Shown here: one piece after another, positions 42,310 through 53,227 of the stretch | How the letters are laid out: every line of letters starts with the position of its first letter | How positions within the stretch are numbered: position 1 is the stretch's first letter | From: Thozetella sp. PMI_491 | Taxonomy: Eukaryota; Ascomycota; Sordariomycetes; Chaetosphaeriales; Chaetosphaeriaceae | Assembly: GCA_021432635.1 (NCBI GenBank) | Contig: MU270025.1 | Coordinates: 62,001 to 126,000, forward strand | DNA length: 64,000 nt | Direction: 5' to 3' | The notes under the pieces: generated by a model | Databases searched by the model: none | What the model saw: only the letters and a program-made list of their open reading frames with translations | What the model was told of the DNA's origin: nothing | Program-made: the position numbers and the translations under genes

Positions 42310-44629
42310 ATGCAGGCAGGTGGAAAGGCCAGCACGCGAACCCCAGACATACGGCAGCCCGGACAGGCTGTGCCCAAGGTAGCAGGTGGAGCTCTCCGCA
42401 CCCGAACGTTTACGGGATGTCGCACCTGCAGGAGCCGCCATCTCAAGTGCGATGAGGCCCGGCCGGTCTGCTCCAGCTGCCGGCGCCTGGGCCTCGAGTG
42501 CGAGGGCTACGAGGCGCTCCTCTACTGGATGCCCGACCAGTCGGACAAGCAGGGCCACAGAGGTCCCTCGTTCCGGTACCCGCTCTTCACGGAGGAGGCC
42601 CGCAATGGCATGAGCCTCGATCTGGTGCAGAGCCTAGGCGACAGGAGCGCCGGCGACATCCTCCTTGGCTTGGACGCTGCGTCCCCCCCTCGCTCCGGAT
42701 GTCGCACGGTGGGCCCCTTCGGTGTTTTCAGGGCGTTCGACGCCCCACCTTCCCCATCCTCGTCTCTCGAGACACGCGCTTCGTCCTCGCCTATGGGGGA
42801 GGAGATGGCGGTCATGGCGGTGTCGCCTCCCCACACAACTCTTGCCGAAGCCTCTACAACGGACGAATCCCTTGAGCAGCCGGCCGAGTTCTCTCGGTCG
42901 CCGGATTCTGGCTGGAATTACTTGGATGTATTACACCAGCACTGGATCGATCTCGACAATGACGTCGAGGTGCGATCCCGTGCGCCGACTATGGACATTG
43001 ATGGATTGGATCTCACCTTCCCTCCCGTTTCTCCTCTATTATCCTTTCAAATCGACCTGCGCACGCCTACTTGCATCGACTCCGCTTCATCATACGAAGA
43101 GCCTCTTGACGTGGCAAGCTCGGTCACGCCACAGGAGCTTCTCGTACAGCGGAACCTCGCTCTACCACTTGAACCAGGACGACCCGGAGCCTCCTCTTCT
43201 AATCTCCCTGCCCATGCTGACTCATTGTTGCGCCACTACAAGGAGGCCATAGCGAATCCCACGTCACAGAGCAGCGGGAGACGAACGTCGCCTTGGCAGC
43301 TCTTCTTTTTGCCTTGTGCCCTGGAAACATTCGCCGAGCTTGCTCTCTGGAACACGGCTTCTCACACGCGATATAGCATCCTATATTCACTCCTCAGTAA
43401 TAGCGCATTCCACCTGCATGGCTCTCTCAGCTCTCCAGAGCGGCAGACAAGCAGGTGGCTAGACGTCGCGGTCGGCCATCAAGAAATGGCAAAACTGCAC
43501 CTCAAGAAGGCATTGCAGAGCGAGTTTGGTGCCTCGGATCAAGCAAAATATAGCGAGATACTCATGGCTGTGCTGGCTCTGGCCATGGTTTCTGTAGGTG
43601 GCTCTATTCTTGCTCGCCTGTTTTCTCTCAGAGTATGCATAAAGCATAGGCTCATGCTAATTGCCACGCTAGACTTTTCACAGTACTCATACGCTCAAGA
43701 TCCTCCTCCTCGATGCCGAAGGCTTGATACGGCTACGCGGATTGCCAAACCCGAAAACAAGGAAGAGCCGCGTGCTTCATCACCTGTATACCCACCTGCG
43801 CCTCATGGCAGAGAGCCTCACGCTCACTCTAGAGGCGTCTTCTGAAACCCAGGTGTCGATTTCAAAGTCACAGCAGGTAGTCGAGCTGGGGACGTTCCGA
43901 CTCTCGAAAGACAGCCTCGGAAACGAGTTCGACCTTAGTCGTGATAAGCCCGACGATAGCGGGTACAATGACATCCATCTCGAGATACCAGGGCGGTTTC
44001 TGCAAACCATGTATCCAGAGATGTACGGCATCCCGGAGTCGCTGATGACGCTCCTGTCGCGCACCATAAGCCTTGGAAACGAGATGCCCAAGCCATGCCG
44101 CAGAGACAGCGGTCTCTCCGCGCTTTCGCCTGACTTGCTACGGCACGTCCACACGCTGGAGCAAAACCTGTGGTCGTGGACTCCGGACCCGGGAGCTCCG
44201 CGGCCGGACCACCTCATCGAGAGCGGCGGTCTTCTCGACCTGCCGAGGACGAGGTCTATGATCTTAGCATTGCATCAAGCTCTTCTTCTATACTTTTACA
44301 GGCGCATGCACAACTCCAGCGCGATGCTCCTGCAACCAATGGTTCAAAAGACGTTTGAGCACCTCGAGGAATGCTTCGAGGTGACAGGTGAGGACCAGGA
44401 TTTCGCGACCACGATGGCGTGGTCCGGCTTCATCGCGTCGTGTGAATCGGTAACGCCAGCGCACCAGGAGCGTGGGCTAAGGTATCTTGAGTCCATCGAT
44501 AATCGAGGCTACTTCTTCGGCATAGAGAGGCCAAGCGAGATTGCTCGTCAGGTATGGGAGCGCCGGGAGCAGTCACAGGACTGGTCACTGGGCTGGCTAG
44601 ACGTTCTGAGCATTGGATCGAGTGCGTAA
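42310..44629 (+). CDS. Zn2Cys6 transcription factor
   Basis: Two exons (42310-43593 and 43673-44629) give 746 residues; the 79-nt intron restores the join AMVS-TFHSTHTLKILLLDAEG. The binuclear zinc cluster lies at about residues 37-62: GCRTCRSRHLKCDEARPVC then SSCRRLGLEC, spacing C-x2-C-x6-C-x6-C-x2-C-x6-C. An acidic, Ser/Pro-rich linker follows, then a large C-terminal region of the Fungal_trans_2 (PF11951) type, with ALETFAELALWN, HLKKALQSE and RGYFFGIERPSEIARQVW. It is a nuclear regulator that should bind CGG triplets. Its divergent arrangement with the aminotransferase gene makes it the likely local regulator of the amino-acid catabolic genes here. That type is common among regulators of GABA, proline and arginine use. 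Confidence 0.9.
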
Positions 44630-44729
44630 TAAATACCATCAAGGCAACCAAGTGTAGAGTAAACAAAGGCGCCAAGCTCCAGTACATTATATGCTCAGTG
44701 TAGGATTTGTAACAAGTACTTTATATACT

Positions 44730-45638
44730 CTACTCGACAACTTCTACGCCAGCCCTGCGAAGGAGCCCTGCAAGTTCTGTGCGCAGGTCTCCTTCGAGCA
44801 GCTTGAAGGGCTTCCTAAGGCCGCCCGTCTTCCACCCCCGCAGCTCCATGCCTGTCTTGACGGCCGACGCGTAGTTATGTGATTCCAGAAATTTTAGGAT
44901 GGGGAACATCTTCTCCCAGACCTCGCGCCCCTTCTTGAGATCGTGCTGCACCGACACCGCTTCCCACAGAGCCTGCGACAGCTCCGGGATGAAGTTGGTC
45001 GCGCCAAACACGGAGCCCTTTGCGCCGGCCGCTAGACCGTAGAATGTCAGGGTATCCCATCCGTTGAAGCACGTTATCTTTTCCCGGATAGCGGGGTCAA
45101 ACAACAGCTCCGTCAGCGCCGGCGCGTTGCCCGACGTGTCCTTCATGTACTTGACGCCCACCTCGCTCAGCGATGCGAGCTCCGACGGCGAGAGATTCAC
45201 GCCGCTGGCGGACGGGATGTGGTAGTACATGATAGGCAGGCCGGATGCGCTGTTGATTTCGGAGAAGTACTCGCGCAGCTGCTCGAGGTTAAGGGCGTCG
45301 TAGAAGGGCGGAACGACCATGACGGCGCTCGCGCCTGCGGACGCGGCATGCCGGGCCAGGTCGACTGTCTTAGAGGTAGAGAGCTCGCCGATGCCGGCCA
45401 CCACGGGGACGCGGCCGGCGGCGGCTCGGACCGTCTCCTCCACGAGCTGCTTTCGCTCTTCGGTGGACAAAGTGGTGAACTCTCCTGTGCTTCCGCCGGG
45501 CACGATGCCGTTGACTCCCAACGCGATGAGCCGGTTGACGTGCTCGTGCAGGGCAGGCACGTCGATGGAGCTCTGGTCCGCTGTAAACGGCGTGATGAGG
45601 GCGACCGAGATGCCCGTCAAGTTTGTTTTTTGCGCCAT
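44730..45638 (-). CDS. Dihydrodipicolinate synthase-family aldolase
   Basis: A single exon of 302 residues, ATG 45638 (MAQKTNLTGISVALITPF). The DapA/NAL family pattern is complete: GVNGIVPGGSTGEFTTLSTEE (phosphate-like carboxylate site), GIGELSTSKTVDLA, VMVVPPFYDALN, the catalytic Tyr in LPIMYYHIPSASGVNLS and the Schiff-base Lys in VGVKYMKDTSGNAP. These enzymes make or cleave a C-C bond to pyruvate. Fungi make lysine through aminoadipate, so it is not a lysine enzyme. Candidates are 2-keto-3-deoxy-acid aldolase (as in fungal galacturonate use), 4-hydroxy-2-oxoglutarate aldolase or acylneuraminate lyase. No presequence. Convergent with the Zn2Cys6 gene, with stops about 100 bp apart. Confidence 0.92.
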   Translation of the reverse strand: MAQKTNLTGISVALITPFTADQSSIDVPALHEHVNRLIALGVNGIVPGGSTGEFTTLSTEERKQLVEETVRAAAGRVPVVAGIGELSTSKTVDLARHAASAGASAVMVVPPFYDALNLEQLREYFSEINSASGLPIMYYHIPSASGVNLSPSELASLSEVGVKYMKDTSGNAPALTELLFDPAIREKITCFNGWDTLTFYGLAAGAKGSVFGATNFIPELSQALWEAVSVQHDLKKGREVWEKMFPILKFLESHNYASAVKTGMELRGWKTGGLRKPFKLLEGDLRTELAGLLRRAGVEVVE

Positions 45639-46543
45639 GTCGATTCCTGGTATAGGTTGTTGCGTTTGGCTGTGCTTCTTGTGCTTTCTTGGCCAAGTTT
45701 ACCGTCGTCTAGAGTGCTGTCTGCCCCTCCACCAAAACAATGGCCACCGGCACTCTTTAAGTCTAGCAATCCAAAAGGAGTGACGTAGTCCCTAGGGCAA
45801 GCGGCATCAAATCGCATTGCTAAATTCGGCCAATGTGGCACGACTAATATCCAGAAGCTTATCCCCTCTCCCATGCCGATACTGGTGTCCATCGTTGGTC
45901 TGGTAGAATGAGGCATGTGGGACCCCGCCATTGTCCAAAATCGGCAGGAATCCACGAAGTGTGTGCCTGGGCCGACCCGGGGAGCTACCCCTTAGCCGGC
46001 CCCATCTTCCCTTTTTTTTCAGATAGCTACAGGTACAGTACCTGACCTTTGCACGCCTACAGGTGCCTGCCGTAGTTTGGGCAGGGCAGACAACCGGCGC
46101 GGTAGGTGGCTTCGTTCCCGGCCAACATCCCATCCCAAACCTGAATTTCTGGCAGAAGAATATGGGGTATCAGATGGTAATGAATGGCAACCCTGAAGGA
46201 AAAGTGGGCCAAGGTTGCCGTAGGTAGGGCTTCTGCCGAATTGCTTCTCGAAGTCCAAGTGCGTCTGCCGGCTCGCAACGCAATCCAAACCACTCCGGCA
46301 GCTAGCGTCCAATGATTACGAGATCGGGCAAGTTTCCAATTCATTCATTCCAGGAACGCAAGAACAGATACACATGACAACTGGGTAATGTTCTCCATTA
46401 AGTAGCAAAGATGCATGGCCGGTATACTATTCATATCTACATGCGCAGCACTCGCCTAGCACAAGTGCCAGCCGCCTCTCTCCAAGCACTCTTTAAAGTC
46501 TGTCCAATCCCCTTTGGAACAAATTCGGGTCTTTACAACCCCT
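45639..46543. other. Intergenic
   Basis: A 905-bp spacer between two minus-strand genes, with a T8 run followed by CAGATAGC near 46012-46027. No supported gene. Confidence 0.5.
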
Positions 46544-48112
46544 TTAGAGCCTCGCCAAAATACCGCTGCTGTTAAGGTAAGCAACATGGCCGCGAGTGAT
46601 GTCCTGCACGGTTCGGCAGCTGCGGAACAGATTCATGCGGTTAGAACGGAGGAGCGTGGATTCTAGTCAGAGTCAAACTTACCCAGCAAGTGCCATGGCA
46701 ACCTTGAGCTCGTACATGAGAATCTTCAGGGCAAGCTCAATTCCTTCCTGGCCATTATACTAGGCAGCTACTGTTAGACACACCGAATCCCATGGAACCC
46801 CCAAGGAAAACTCACAGCTAGGCCCCAGATGGGGATCCTGCCCACGAAGCAGTGGCTAGCTCCCAAGGCAAGCGCTTTGAAGATGTCGGTGCCCCTTCGA
46901 ATGCCACCATCCACGGTTATGGGGATTTTGCCGGCTGCGGCTGGCGCGCAGACTCGCAGTGCGTCCAGCGTTGCCGGAACGCCGTCAAGTTGTCGGCCGC
47001 CGTGGTTGGAGATGACAACGCCGTCAAGACCATAACGAATAGCCATAGAAACGTCGTCGGGGTTGTACACTAAGCATCTATTAGCTCGAAAGCGTCCTGC
47101 AGCGAATGCTCAACCAACCACTTACCGCCCTTCAGCCAAAGTTGAAGTTTCGTGTGTTTCCTAAGCCAGGGGATGGCGTAGTTCCAGTCTAAAGAAGGGT
47201 CTAGATGGCGTTCAGCATTGTCAGACACCTTCCGGGACCATTCGTCTTTGTGAACGACTCACCAAAGTCATTTCTGTCCGTCTTTCCTCCGTCGGCTTTC
47301 TCGTCTCCGCTCAGCTCGCTCTTCCCGTCGGAGAGCAGATTAGGCCACTCTAGCCCTTCCGGCAAAGTGAAGTTGTTACGATACTCGTTCAAGCGTCGTC
47401 CGAGGAGGGGGGTGTCGACGGATAGAAAGATTGCCTTGTAACCGGCCTCTATTTCCCACGGACTCTGCTCAGCTTCCCTTTCTCGCTTGCTCTGTGAGGA
47501 GAATGGTCCATTTGAACTTACTCTCTGCTCTTTGCAGCATCTGTATTGTGATCTGGCGGTCCCTCAGCACACAGAGCTGCATTACGTAGGGGTTTCCGAG
47601 GCCTTGGGCGGCCACGTTCTCAAGCGACTCGGTGGCGTATGAGGACAGCCCCATGCAGATTCTAAACTTTGCAGCCGCTCGTGATGTTGCCAGTTCCCCG
47701 TCGGGGTGGGCAAGCTTGTGCATAGCTGCGGGGCTGAAGCCCAAAGGCAGCGCGACCTTTGTAGCTTGTCAGGGCTCCTGCGGAATCTCCGGGGCGATAT
47801 GCTGTGTGCACTAACCTTGGTACCAAAGATAGTCGTCGACATATCAATGTCATCCACATTGACGAGAATGCGCGGGATGATCTTGTAACGGTTGTAGGCC
47901 TCCTCATTGTCGCGCAAGCTACGCCGGCCCCTCCGTCAGCTCTCAGATCGGTACGCTTGTGGTCATCGCGTAGGTAGCACGTACGTGACAAGGTCCATTG
48001 CACCCTCATTGAAGTAGTCTCTATACATCTTGGGCATCTTTTTGCTCCCCAGCTCCATCAAGTCTCGTATGGAATGGACATCAGCGTCCCAGTTGGCGCC
48101 TCGGTTCGCCAT
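46544..48112 (-). CDS. FMN-dependent alpha-hydroxyacid dehydrogenase/oxidase
   Basis: Eight exons (48112-47985, 47918-47816, 47756-47522, 47448-47263, 47200-47126, 47069-46816, 46759-46683, 46619-46544) give 377 residues. All joins keep frame and match the glycolate/lactate oxidase fold. Motifs: KKMPKMYRDYFNEGAMDLVT, LGFSPAAMHKLAHPDGE, GLSSYATESLE, AIFLSVDTPLLGRRLNEYRN, WLKGVYNPDD, the catalytic His in VVISNHGGRQLDGVPA, and VDGGIRRGTDIFKALALGA with GRIPIWGLAYNGQEG for FMN phosphate. It lacks the cytochrome b5 domain of flavocytochrome b2, so electrons probably go to O2 or a quinone. It oxidises an L-2-hydroxyacid to the 2-oxoacid. Divergent from methylmalonate-semialdehyde dehydrogenase. One donor is GTTAGT, the rest are standard. 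Confidence 0.92.
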
Positions 48113-48891
48113 TGTGCTATCTTTGCGAGATCCTTGGGGAGATAGGTTCGTGTGCTTGGAGGATGAAGCAGCTCAAAGCTGAGGAAACGGCAGCGCGTCT
48201 CGGAAACACCTCGAGCAGCCTGGAAACCGAGGGTAAATAGCTGTGAGTAGGTATCCCGTCTTACAGGAATGTGGACCAGCAGGCGCAAACTGATCGGACC
48301 GGGTAGTAAAAGTGTTGGCCGGTTCGCGGCCAACGTACGATTTAGTCAGGCAATGGAACCGACTCTTTCCTGCCTCGCATCCAAAATCGGAGATCAGTAG
48401 CTCCCGTCCATCCAATGTGCACTTATCGCCTCATGTGCAAGCTTCCACAATCGGAAAGGGAAGCAAGGCCCGTCCGGGGTAGACCGTCGGGTTGGCCTTC
48501 CAAACCTGGGCGCACGATAAGCTGTGGGCATCCTGGAATGCGGGGTTCGCTAGCCTGTAACTCCCTCTGTGTCTTTCATACGAGCCGGCGAAAGAGGCAA
48601 GTGGGCCTGTGGTGTTCGAGCTCGACGAGCTAGCGGGGCCATGCCTCTGCACCGGCTCACAGCTCGACGCCGGTCCGGTGCAAGCCCGCCTGATGGGGGC
48701 AGAAATGAGTTTCTGGAAAGGGCCATGGTTCCAACCACTGGGTCTGTTCCGGTCCCGAGGGCACGAAGGGAAGGTGTTGAGCGTGATGCAGTAACATGGA
48801 GGGTCTCTGCCGTCTATATCACTGGCCGAGGCGTTCTCACGCCAGAACCTGGCGAGCATGCTAGGTTGTTGGTTCATTCTACTTGAGAGCC
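48113..48891. promoter_or_regulatory. Divergent promoter, hydroxyacid dehydrogenase / MMSDH
   Basis: A 779-bp shared promoter region between two divergent catabolic genes. Overlapping short frames on both strands are not supported. Confidence 0.5.
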
Positions 48892-50559
48892 ATGAAGTCT
48901 ATCAGGGTACTTCCTAAAGCCCGTCAGGCTCTAGCTTCGGCCGGGCGAACGGGCCCCAAAGCCTTCGCCCTCAGGTCAACCCATAGCCAATGCCGGTATA
49001 CTTCTAGCTCGACGCAGGCACCCGTGCCGACTACCCACACCAAGATTGGGAGTCCGCAGGACACGCAAAACTTCATCGACAACCAGTTCAAGCCATCGGC
49101 TGCGTCAAGGTGGATCGATGTCCACGATCCGGCAACAAATAATGTTGTCACACGTGTTCCGGAGAGCACTGATGAGGAACTCAAAGCCGCCGTCGAGAGT
49201 GCAGAAAAGGCGTTCCCGATGTGGCGGTCTACAAGCATCTTGAAGCGTCAACAGATCATGTTCAAGTTCGTTGAGCTTATCCGCCAGAACTGGGACAGAT
49301 TGGCTGCCTCTATTACCCTCGAGCAGGGTAAGACGTTCGCCGATGCCCGCGGCGATGTGCTCCGCGGCCTGCAGGTGGCCGAGACAGCCTGCGGTATCAC
49401 CACACAGCTCACCGGAGAGGTGCTAGAGGTCGCCCAGGACATGGAGACGCGAAGCTACCGAGAGCCGCTCGGCGTAGTGGCGGCCATCTGCCCGTTCAAC
49501 TTTCCTGCAATGATCCCGCTGTGGTCCATACCCATTGCCACTATCACAGGCAACACGCTCATCCTGAAGCCTTCGGAGCGGGATCCCGGCGCCGCCATCA
49601 TCCTCGCTGAGCTTGCCCGTGATGCCGGCTTCCCCGACGGCGTAATCAACATCATCCACGGCACCCACCGAGCAGTCAAATTCATCCTCGACGAGCCGGC
49701 GATCAAGGCTATAAGCTTTGTCGGTGGCAACGCCGCCGGGGAGTATATATACACACGCGGGTCGGCCAACGGGAAGAGGGTGCAGGCCAACCTCGGGGCC
49801 AAGAATCACGCCGTCGTGCTACCCGACTGTAACAGGCAACAAACTATAAACGCCATCACCGGAGCTGCATTTGGAGCTGCGGGCCAGCGATGCATGGCGC
49901 TGAGCGTCGCTGTGCTCGTGGGGCCGCAGGCCAATTCTTGGGTTGAGGACCTCGCCTCGGCAGCCCAGAAGCTCAGTGTCAATGCCGGGTTCGAAGATGG
50001 CGCTGACCTTGGGCCTGTAATTAGCCCGGAGAGCCTTGCTCGGATCGAGTCGCTGATCGCCAGTGCCGAGGAGGAGGGTGCCAGGATCGTGTTGGATGGC
50101 CGGGGCTACCGCCCAGCGAACTATCCCAATGGCAACTTCATTGGGCCCACCATTATTACGGGAGTTAAGCCGCACATGAAGTGCTACCGCGAGGAGATTT
50201 TCGGGCCAGTCCTGGTTTGTCTGGAGGCCGAAACGCTTTTAGAGGCTACCGAGCTTGTCAACGAGAACCCCTACGGCAACGGGGTTGCCATTTTTACCAA
50301 CTCGGGCGCATCCGCTTCCTGGTTCCAGAAGAATATCGAGGCAGGACAGGTGGGCATCAATGTCCCGATCCCGGTTCCGCTTCCCATGTTCAGCTTCACC
50401 GGGAACAAGAAGAGCATCGCAGGGGGCGGGGTTAGTACGTTTTACGGCAAGCCTGGATTGAACTTTTACACTCAGATGAAGACAGTCACGTCTTTATGGA
50501 AGGCTGAAGATGCCGATGCTGCCTCTCGAGCGAGTGTAGTCATGCCCACCCAAAACTAG
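48892..50559 (+). CDS. Methylmalonate-semialdehyde dehydrogenase (CoA-acylating), mitochondrial
   Basis: A single exon of 555 residues from the first ATG at 48892 ([15 protein letters not shown]). The basic, Ser-rich first about 45 residues form a mitochondrial presequence. Motifs of the acylating ALDH subgroup: [63 protein letters not shown] (Asn in place of the usual Glu, typical for this class), [13 protein letters not shown] with the catalytic Cys, and [12 protein letters not shown]. The enzyme turns malonate or methylmalonate semialdehyde plus CoA and NAD+ into acetyl- or propionyl-CoA and CO2. It serves valine, pyrimidine and beta-alanine breakdown. With the aminotransferase at 40-42 kb it would complete a beta-amino-acid route. 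Confidence 0.93.
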   Translation: MKSIRVLPKARQALASAGRTGPKAFALRSTHSQCRYTSSSTQAPVPTTHTKIGSPQDTQNFIDNQFKPSAASRWIDVHDPATNNVVTRVPESTDEELKAAVESAEKAFPMWRSTSILKRQQIMFKFVELIRQNWDRLAASITLEQGKTFADARGDVLRGLQVAETACGITTQLTGEVLEVAQDMETRSYREPLGVVAAICPFNFPAMIPLWSIPIATITGNTLILKPSERDPGAAIILAELARDAGFPDGVINIIHGTHRAVKFILDEPAIKAISFVGGNAAGEYIYTRGSANGKRVQANLGAKNHAVVLPDCNRQQTINAITGAAFGAAGQRCMALSVAVLVGPQANSWVEDLASAAQKLSVNAGFEDGADLGPVISPESLARIESLIASAEEEGARIVLDGRGYRPANYPNGNFIGPTIITGVKPHMKCYREEIFGPVLVCLEAETLLEATELVNENPYGNGVAIFTNSGASASWFQKNIEAGQVGINVPIPVPLPMFSFTGNKKSIAGGGVSTFYGKPGLNFYTQMKTVTSLWKAEDADAASRASVVMPTQN

Positions 50560-51571
50560 GGTTGCAGAAGTTGGGATTACTGGCCATACCTGACACTCAT
50601 TAAGAGTTTGGGCACGCCAACATAGAATGCGATTCTGTATTGTGATCGACGAGAATATTTACGCAACTTCCACAGTCCTCCACCGCAGGTAGACACACTT
50701 TGAGGCAGGTGAATTCTATGGAGACCAATGACATAGACTAATACCGCATTATCCCGGGCAGTCTTACCTTCGTGTTGGTAGCCGAGTAACCCGATGTTCA
50801 GGGAGGAGTCTTCCAGCTGCCTCCGTAGCCACTGGACCTTATCGCTATATGTGGTAAAACTGTATGAATAGATGAGAGTAGTCTTTCATCCTTCTGAGAT
50901 TCTCTGCTGGGCTACTCCTGGGAGGTGGAGGGGTACGCACACTTTGCTATAATAAAAACCCTCAAGTTCAAATAAGCGAGCAAATTGGTAATTAGCGAGA
51001 GTCGAGGTTAGGAGGCTGCGGGCACTTGCATTGACAGGCCCTCTGTAGAGATCGTTCGCGCTGCCTAGCTCTTGGTGATTAAGTTCTCGTGGACTCTCTC
51101 GCCCTTGGGCTTACTCCTATGGACGAATCACACTGGCTCGTCAAATCGAGTCATGCCGTCCAGGGGCGTTTTACGACCCCAGCATATCAGGCAATTGCCA
51201 GACTCAGGGGAGGGGTTTAAGCCCGCCTATCTAACAGCATGACTCGAGAACGCCCCGTAAAGGTCCCTGGCACATACCCACATCTGAGCGCAATCTGGGG
51301 AAGGGCCACTGCCAAAATGCGGGGAAGCCCAAGATAGTGACTTTTTCTTTAGGCAAGTTTCCACGATCAGAGAAGCTCCTATCACCGAGCGTTTGATGCA
51401 ACCCTGCAATAGCTTCAAACAAGGTTATGTTGCAGGCTTACGGTAGATATATTATGCACAACAACATTTCGTGGGACACCAGCATTTATTTTTCTTGTGT
51501 GCCATTCTCACTATCCTAACCATCTCTTATACCCTCTCCTATCCCCCTGATGCTCCTTGACCTCTGCCACG
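50560..51571. other. Intergenic, promoter of permease
   Basis: A 1.0-kb spacer upstream of the amino-acid permease gene. No supported gene or repeat. Confidence 0.5.
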
Positions 51572-53227
51572 ATGCCGCCCTCCACCAGTCAGCATTCGAA
51601 CGACGACAAGATGAAGCCCGAATCCGTGACCCCCGACCTTGAGCTCCAGCCGTCCCCTTCCTTGGCGGATTGTCCTCCCTTGACGGCTCAGACGACCAAG
51701 CGAGGGCTGAAGTCTCGACATGCTCAGATGATTGCGCTCGGAGGCACCATTGGGACTGGTCTCCTTCTCGGCGCCGGCCAAGGCCTGCATATGGGCGGGC
51801 CGCTTTTCCTCCTGCTCTCATACCTCATCATCACTGTTTTGTTATATGGCGTGGCGACGGCCACCGGCGAGATGAGCGCGTATTTGCCGGTGTCTGGGAG
51901 TTCTATGTCGACTTATGGCCACCGCTTCGTCTCCAGGAGTCTCGGCTTCACCTTGGGCTGGGTCTACTGGTATACCTTCGCCATCACCGTACCGGCAGAG
52001 ATTACAGCCACGCACTTGGTAATCCAGTACTGGAATCCGCCGTTGCCTCCGGTTTTCTGGCTCACCATCATCGGCTTGGTCATGATCTCGTTGAACTGCT
52101 TTCCAGTTAGCGTTTATGGTGAGAGCGAGTTTTGGTTCGCCAGCATCAAGGTGTTTGGCATCATCGGGCTTCTCATCGTCTCGGTCGTCCTTTTCTTCGG
52201 CGGTGGTCCTTCCCATCAGCCTATTTGGTTCTCTAACTGGGCCAATCCGGGCCCGGTGAACGCATACATCTTTGAGGGAAATTCTGGCCGGCTCTGCGCC
52301 TTCGTGGCGACAATCACCTTCTCCGTCTACGCGTTTGCGTTTGCCCCGGAGTTGCTGGTCGTGACTGGTGGCGAGATGGAATCCCCTCGCCGGAACTTGC
52401 CCACCGCTAGCCGCCGGTACTTCTACCGACTCGTCCTCTTCTACGTCCTTGGTGTCTTCGCTATCGGCATCATTGTCAACAGCCAGAACCCACAGCTTCT
52501 GGGTGGTGGTGCTGGAGCCGCGGCCTCCCCTTGGGCGCTTGGAATCAAGGACGCTGGCATTCGAGGGCTCGACAGCGTGATCAATGCCGTCATCGTCCTC
52601 TCAGCTTGGTCCGCCGGGAGCTCCTATTTATACCTCGCCAGTCGTGCCCTCTACTCCATGGCCTGTGTGGGCAACGCGCCGCACATCTTCACCAGATGCA
52701 CGAAAACGGGAATCCCCTACTATGCCGTGGCGGCGAATGTTGCATTCTCCACGCTCGCATACCTCAATGTTGCTTCCAGCAGTGCCACCGTATTCAACTG
52801 GTTTGTAAACATCATTAATGCCGCCGCCTTTCAGAGCTGGATCTGCTGCTGCATTATTTATCTGCGCTTCCGGAAGGCTACAGATGCCCAGAACATTACC
52901 GACATCCCCTACCGTTCACGCTTTCAGCCTTACACAGCATATGTTAGCATGGCTGGATTCAGCGTGCTCCTCCTTCTTACTGGCTTCACGGTCTTCCTTG
53001 ATGGGCACTGGGACACATCTACCTTCATCACTGCTTACATCGGGATCCCTATATTCTTATTCATTTATTTCGTGCACAAGACGACTGTTGCCCGACATGA
53101 CCGATGGGCACTCCACCCCGTCGAGGTTGATCTGAAGACCGGGCTTGATGAAGTTATTGCTCAAGAGACTCCATCTCGTCGCGGAGCTTTGAAGTGGTAT
53201 GAGAAGTGGCGCGTCTTGTTTGAGTAG
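51572..53227 (+). CDS. Amino-acid permease (APC superfamily, yeast AAT type)
   Basis: A single exon of 551 residues from ATG 51572 (MPPSTSQHSND), the first ATG of the frame. A polar N-terminal tail of about 45 residues precedes 12 membrane helices. Family signature: LKSRHAQMIALGGTIGTGLL in helix 1, GEMSAYLPVSGSSMSTYGHR, YTFAITVPAEITATHLVIQYW, TFSVYAFAFAPELLVVTGGE with RNLPTASRRYFYRL, and SWICCCIIYLRFRKATDAQ. The C-terminal tail ends KWYEKWRVLFE. It is a proton-coupled plasma-membrane importer of amino acids. Substrate class cannot be fixed from sequence; the nearby aminotransferase and semialdehyde dehydrogenase suggest GABA, beta-alanine or a branched-chain related amino acid. Intronless, unlike most carriers here. 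Confidence 0.93.
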   Translation: MPPSTSQHSNDDKMKPESVTPDLELQPSPSLADCPPLTAQTTKRGLKSRHAQMIALGGTIGTGLLLGAGQGLHMGGPLFLLLSYLIITVLLYGVATATGEMSAYLPVSGSSMSTYGHRFVSRSLGFTLGWVYWYTFAITVPAEITATHLVIQYWNPPLPPVFWLTIIGLVMISLNCFPVSVYGESEFWFASIKVFGIIGLLIVSVVLFFGGGPSHQPIWFSNWANPGPVNAYIFEGNSGRLCAFVATITFSVYAFAFAPELLVVTGGEMESPRRNLPTASRRYFYRLVLFYVLGVFAIGIIVNSQNPQLLGGGAGAAASPWALGIKDAGIRGLDSVINAVIVLSAWSAGSSYLYLASRALYSMACVGNAPHIFTRCTKTGIPYYAVAANVAFSTLAYLNVASSSATVFNWFVNIINAAAFQSWICCCIIYLRFRKATDAQNITDIPYRSRFQPYTAYVSMAGFSVLLLLTGFTVFLDGHWDTSTFITAYIGIPIFLFIYFVHKTTVARHDRWALHPVEVDLKTGLDEVIAQETPSRRGALKWYEKWRVLFE

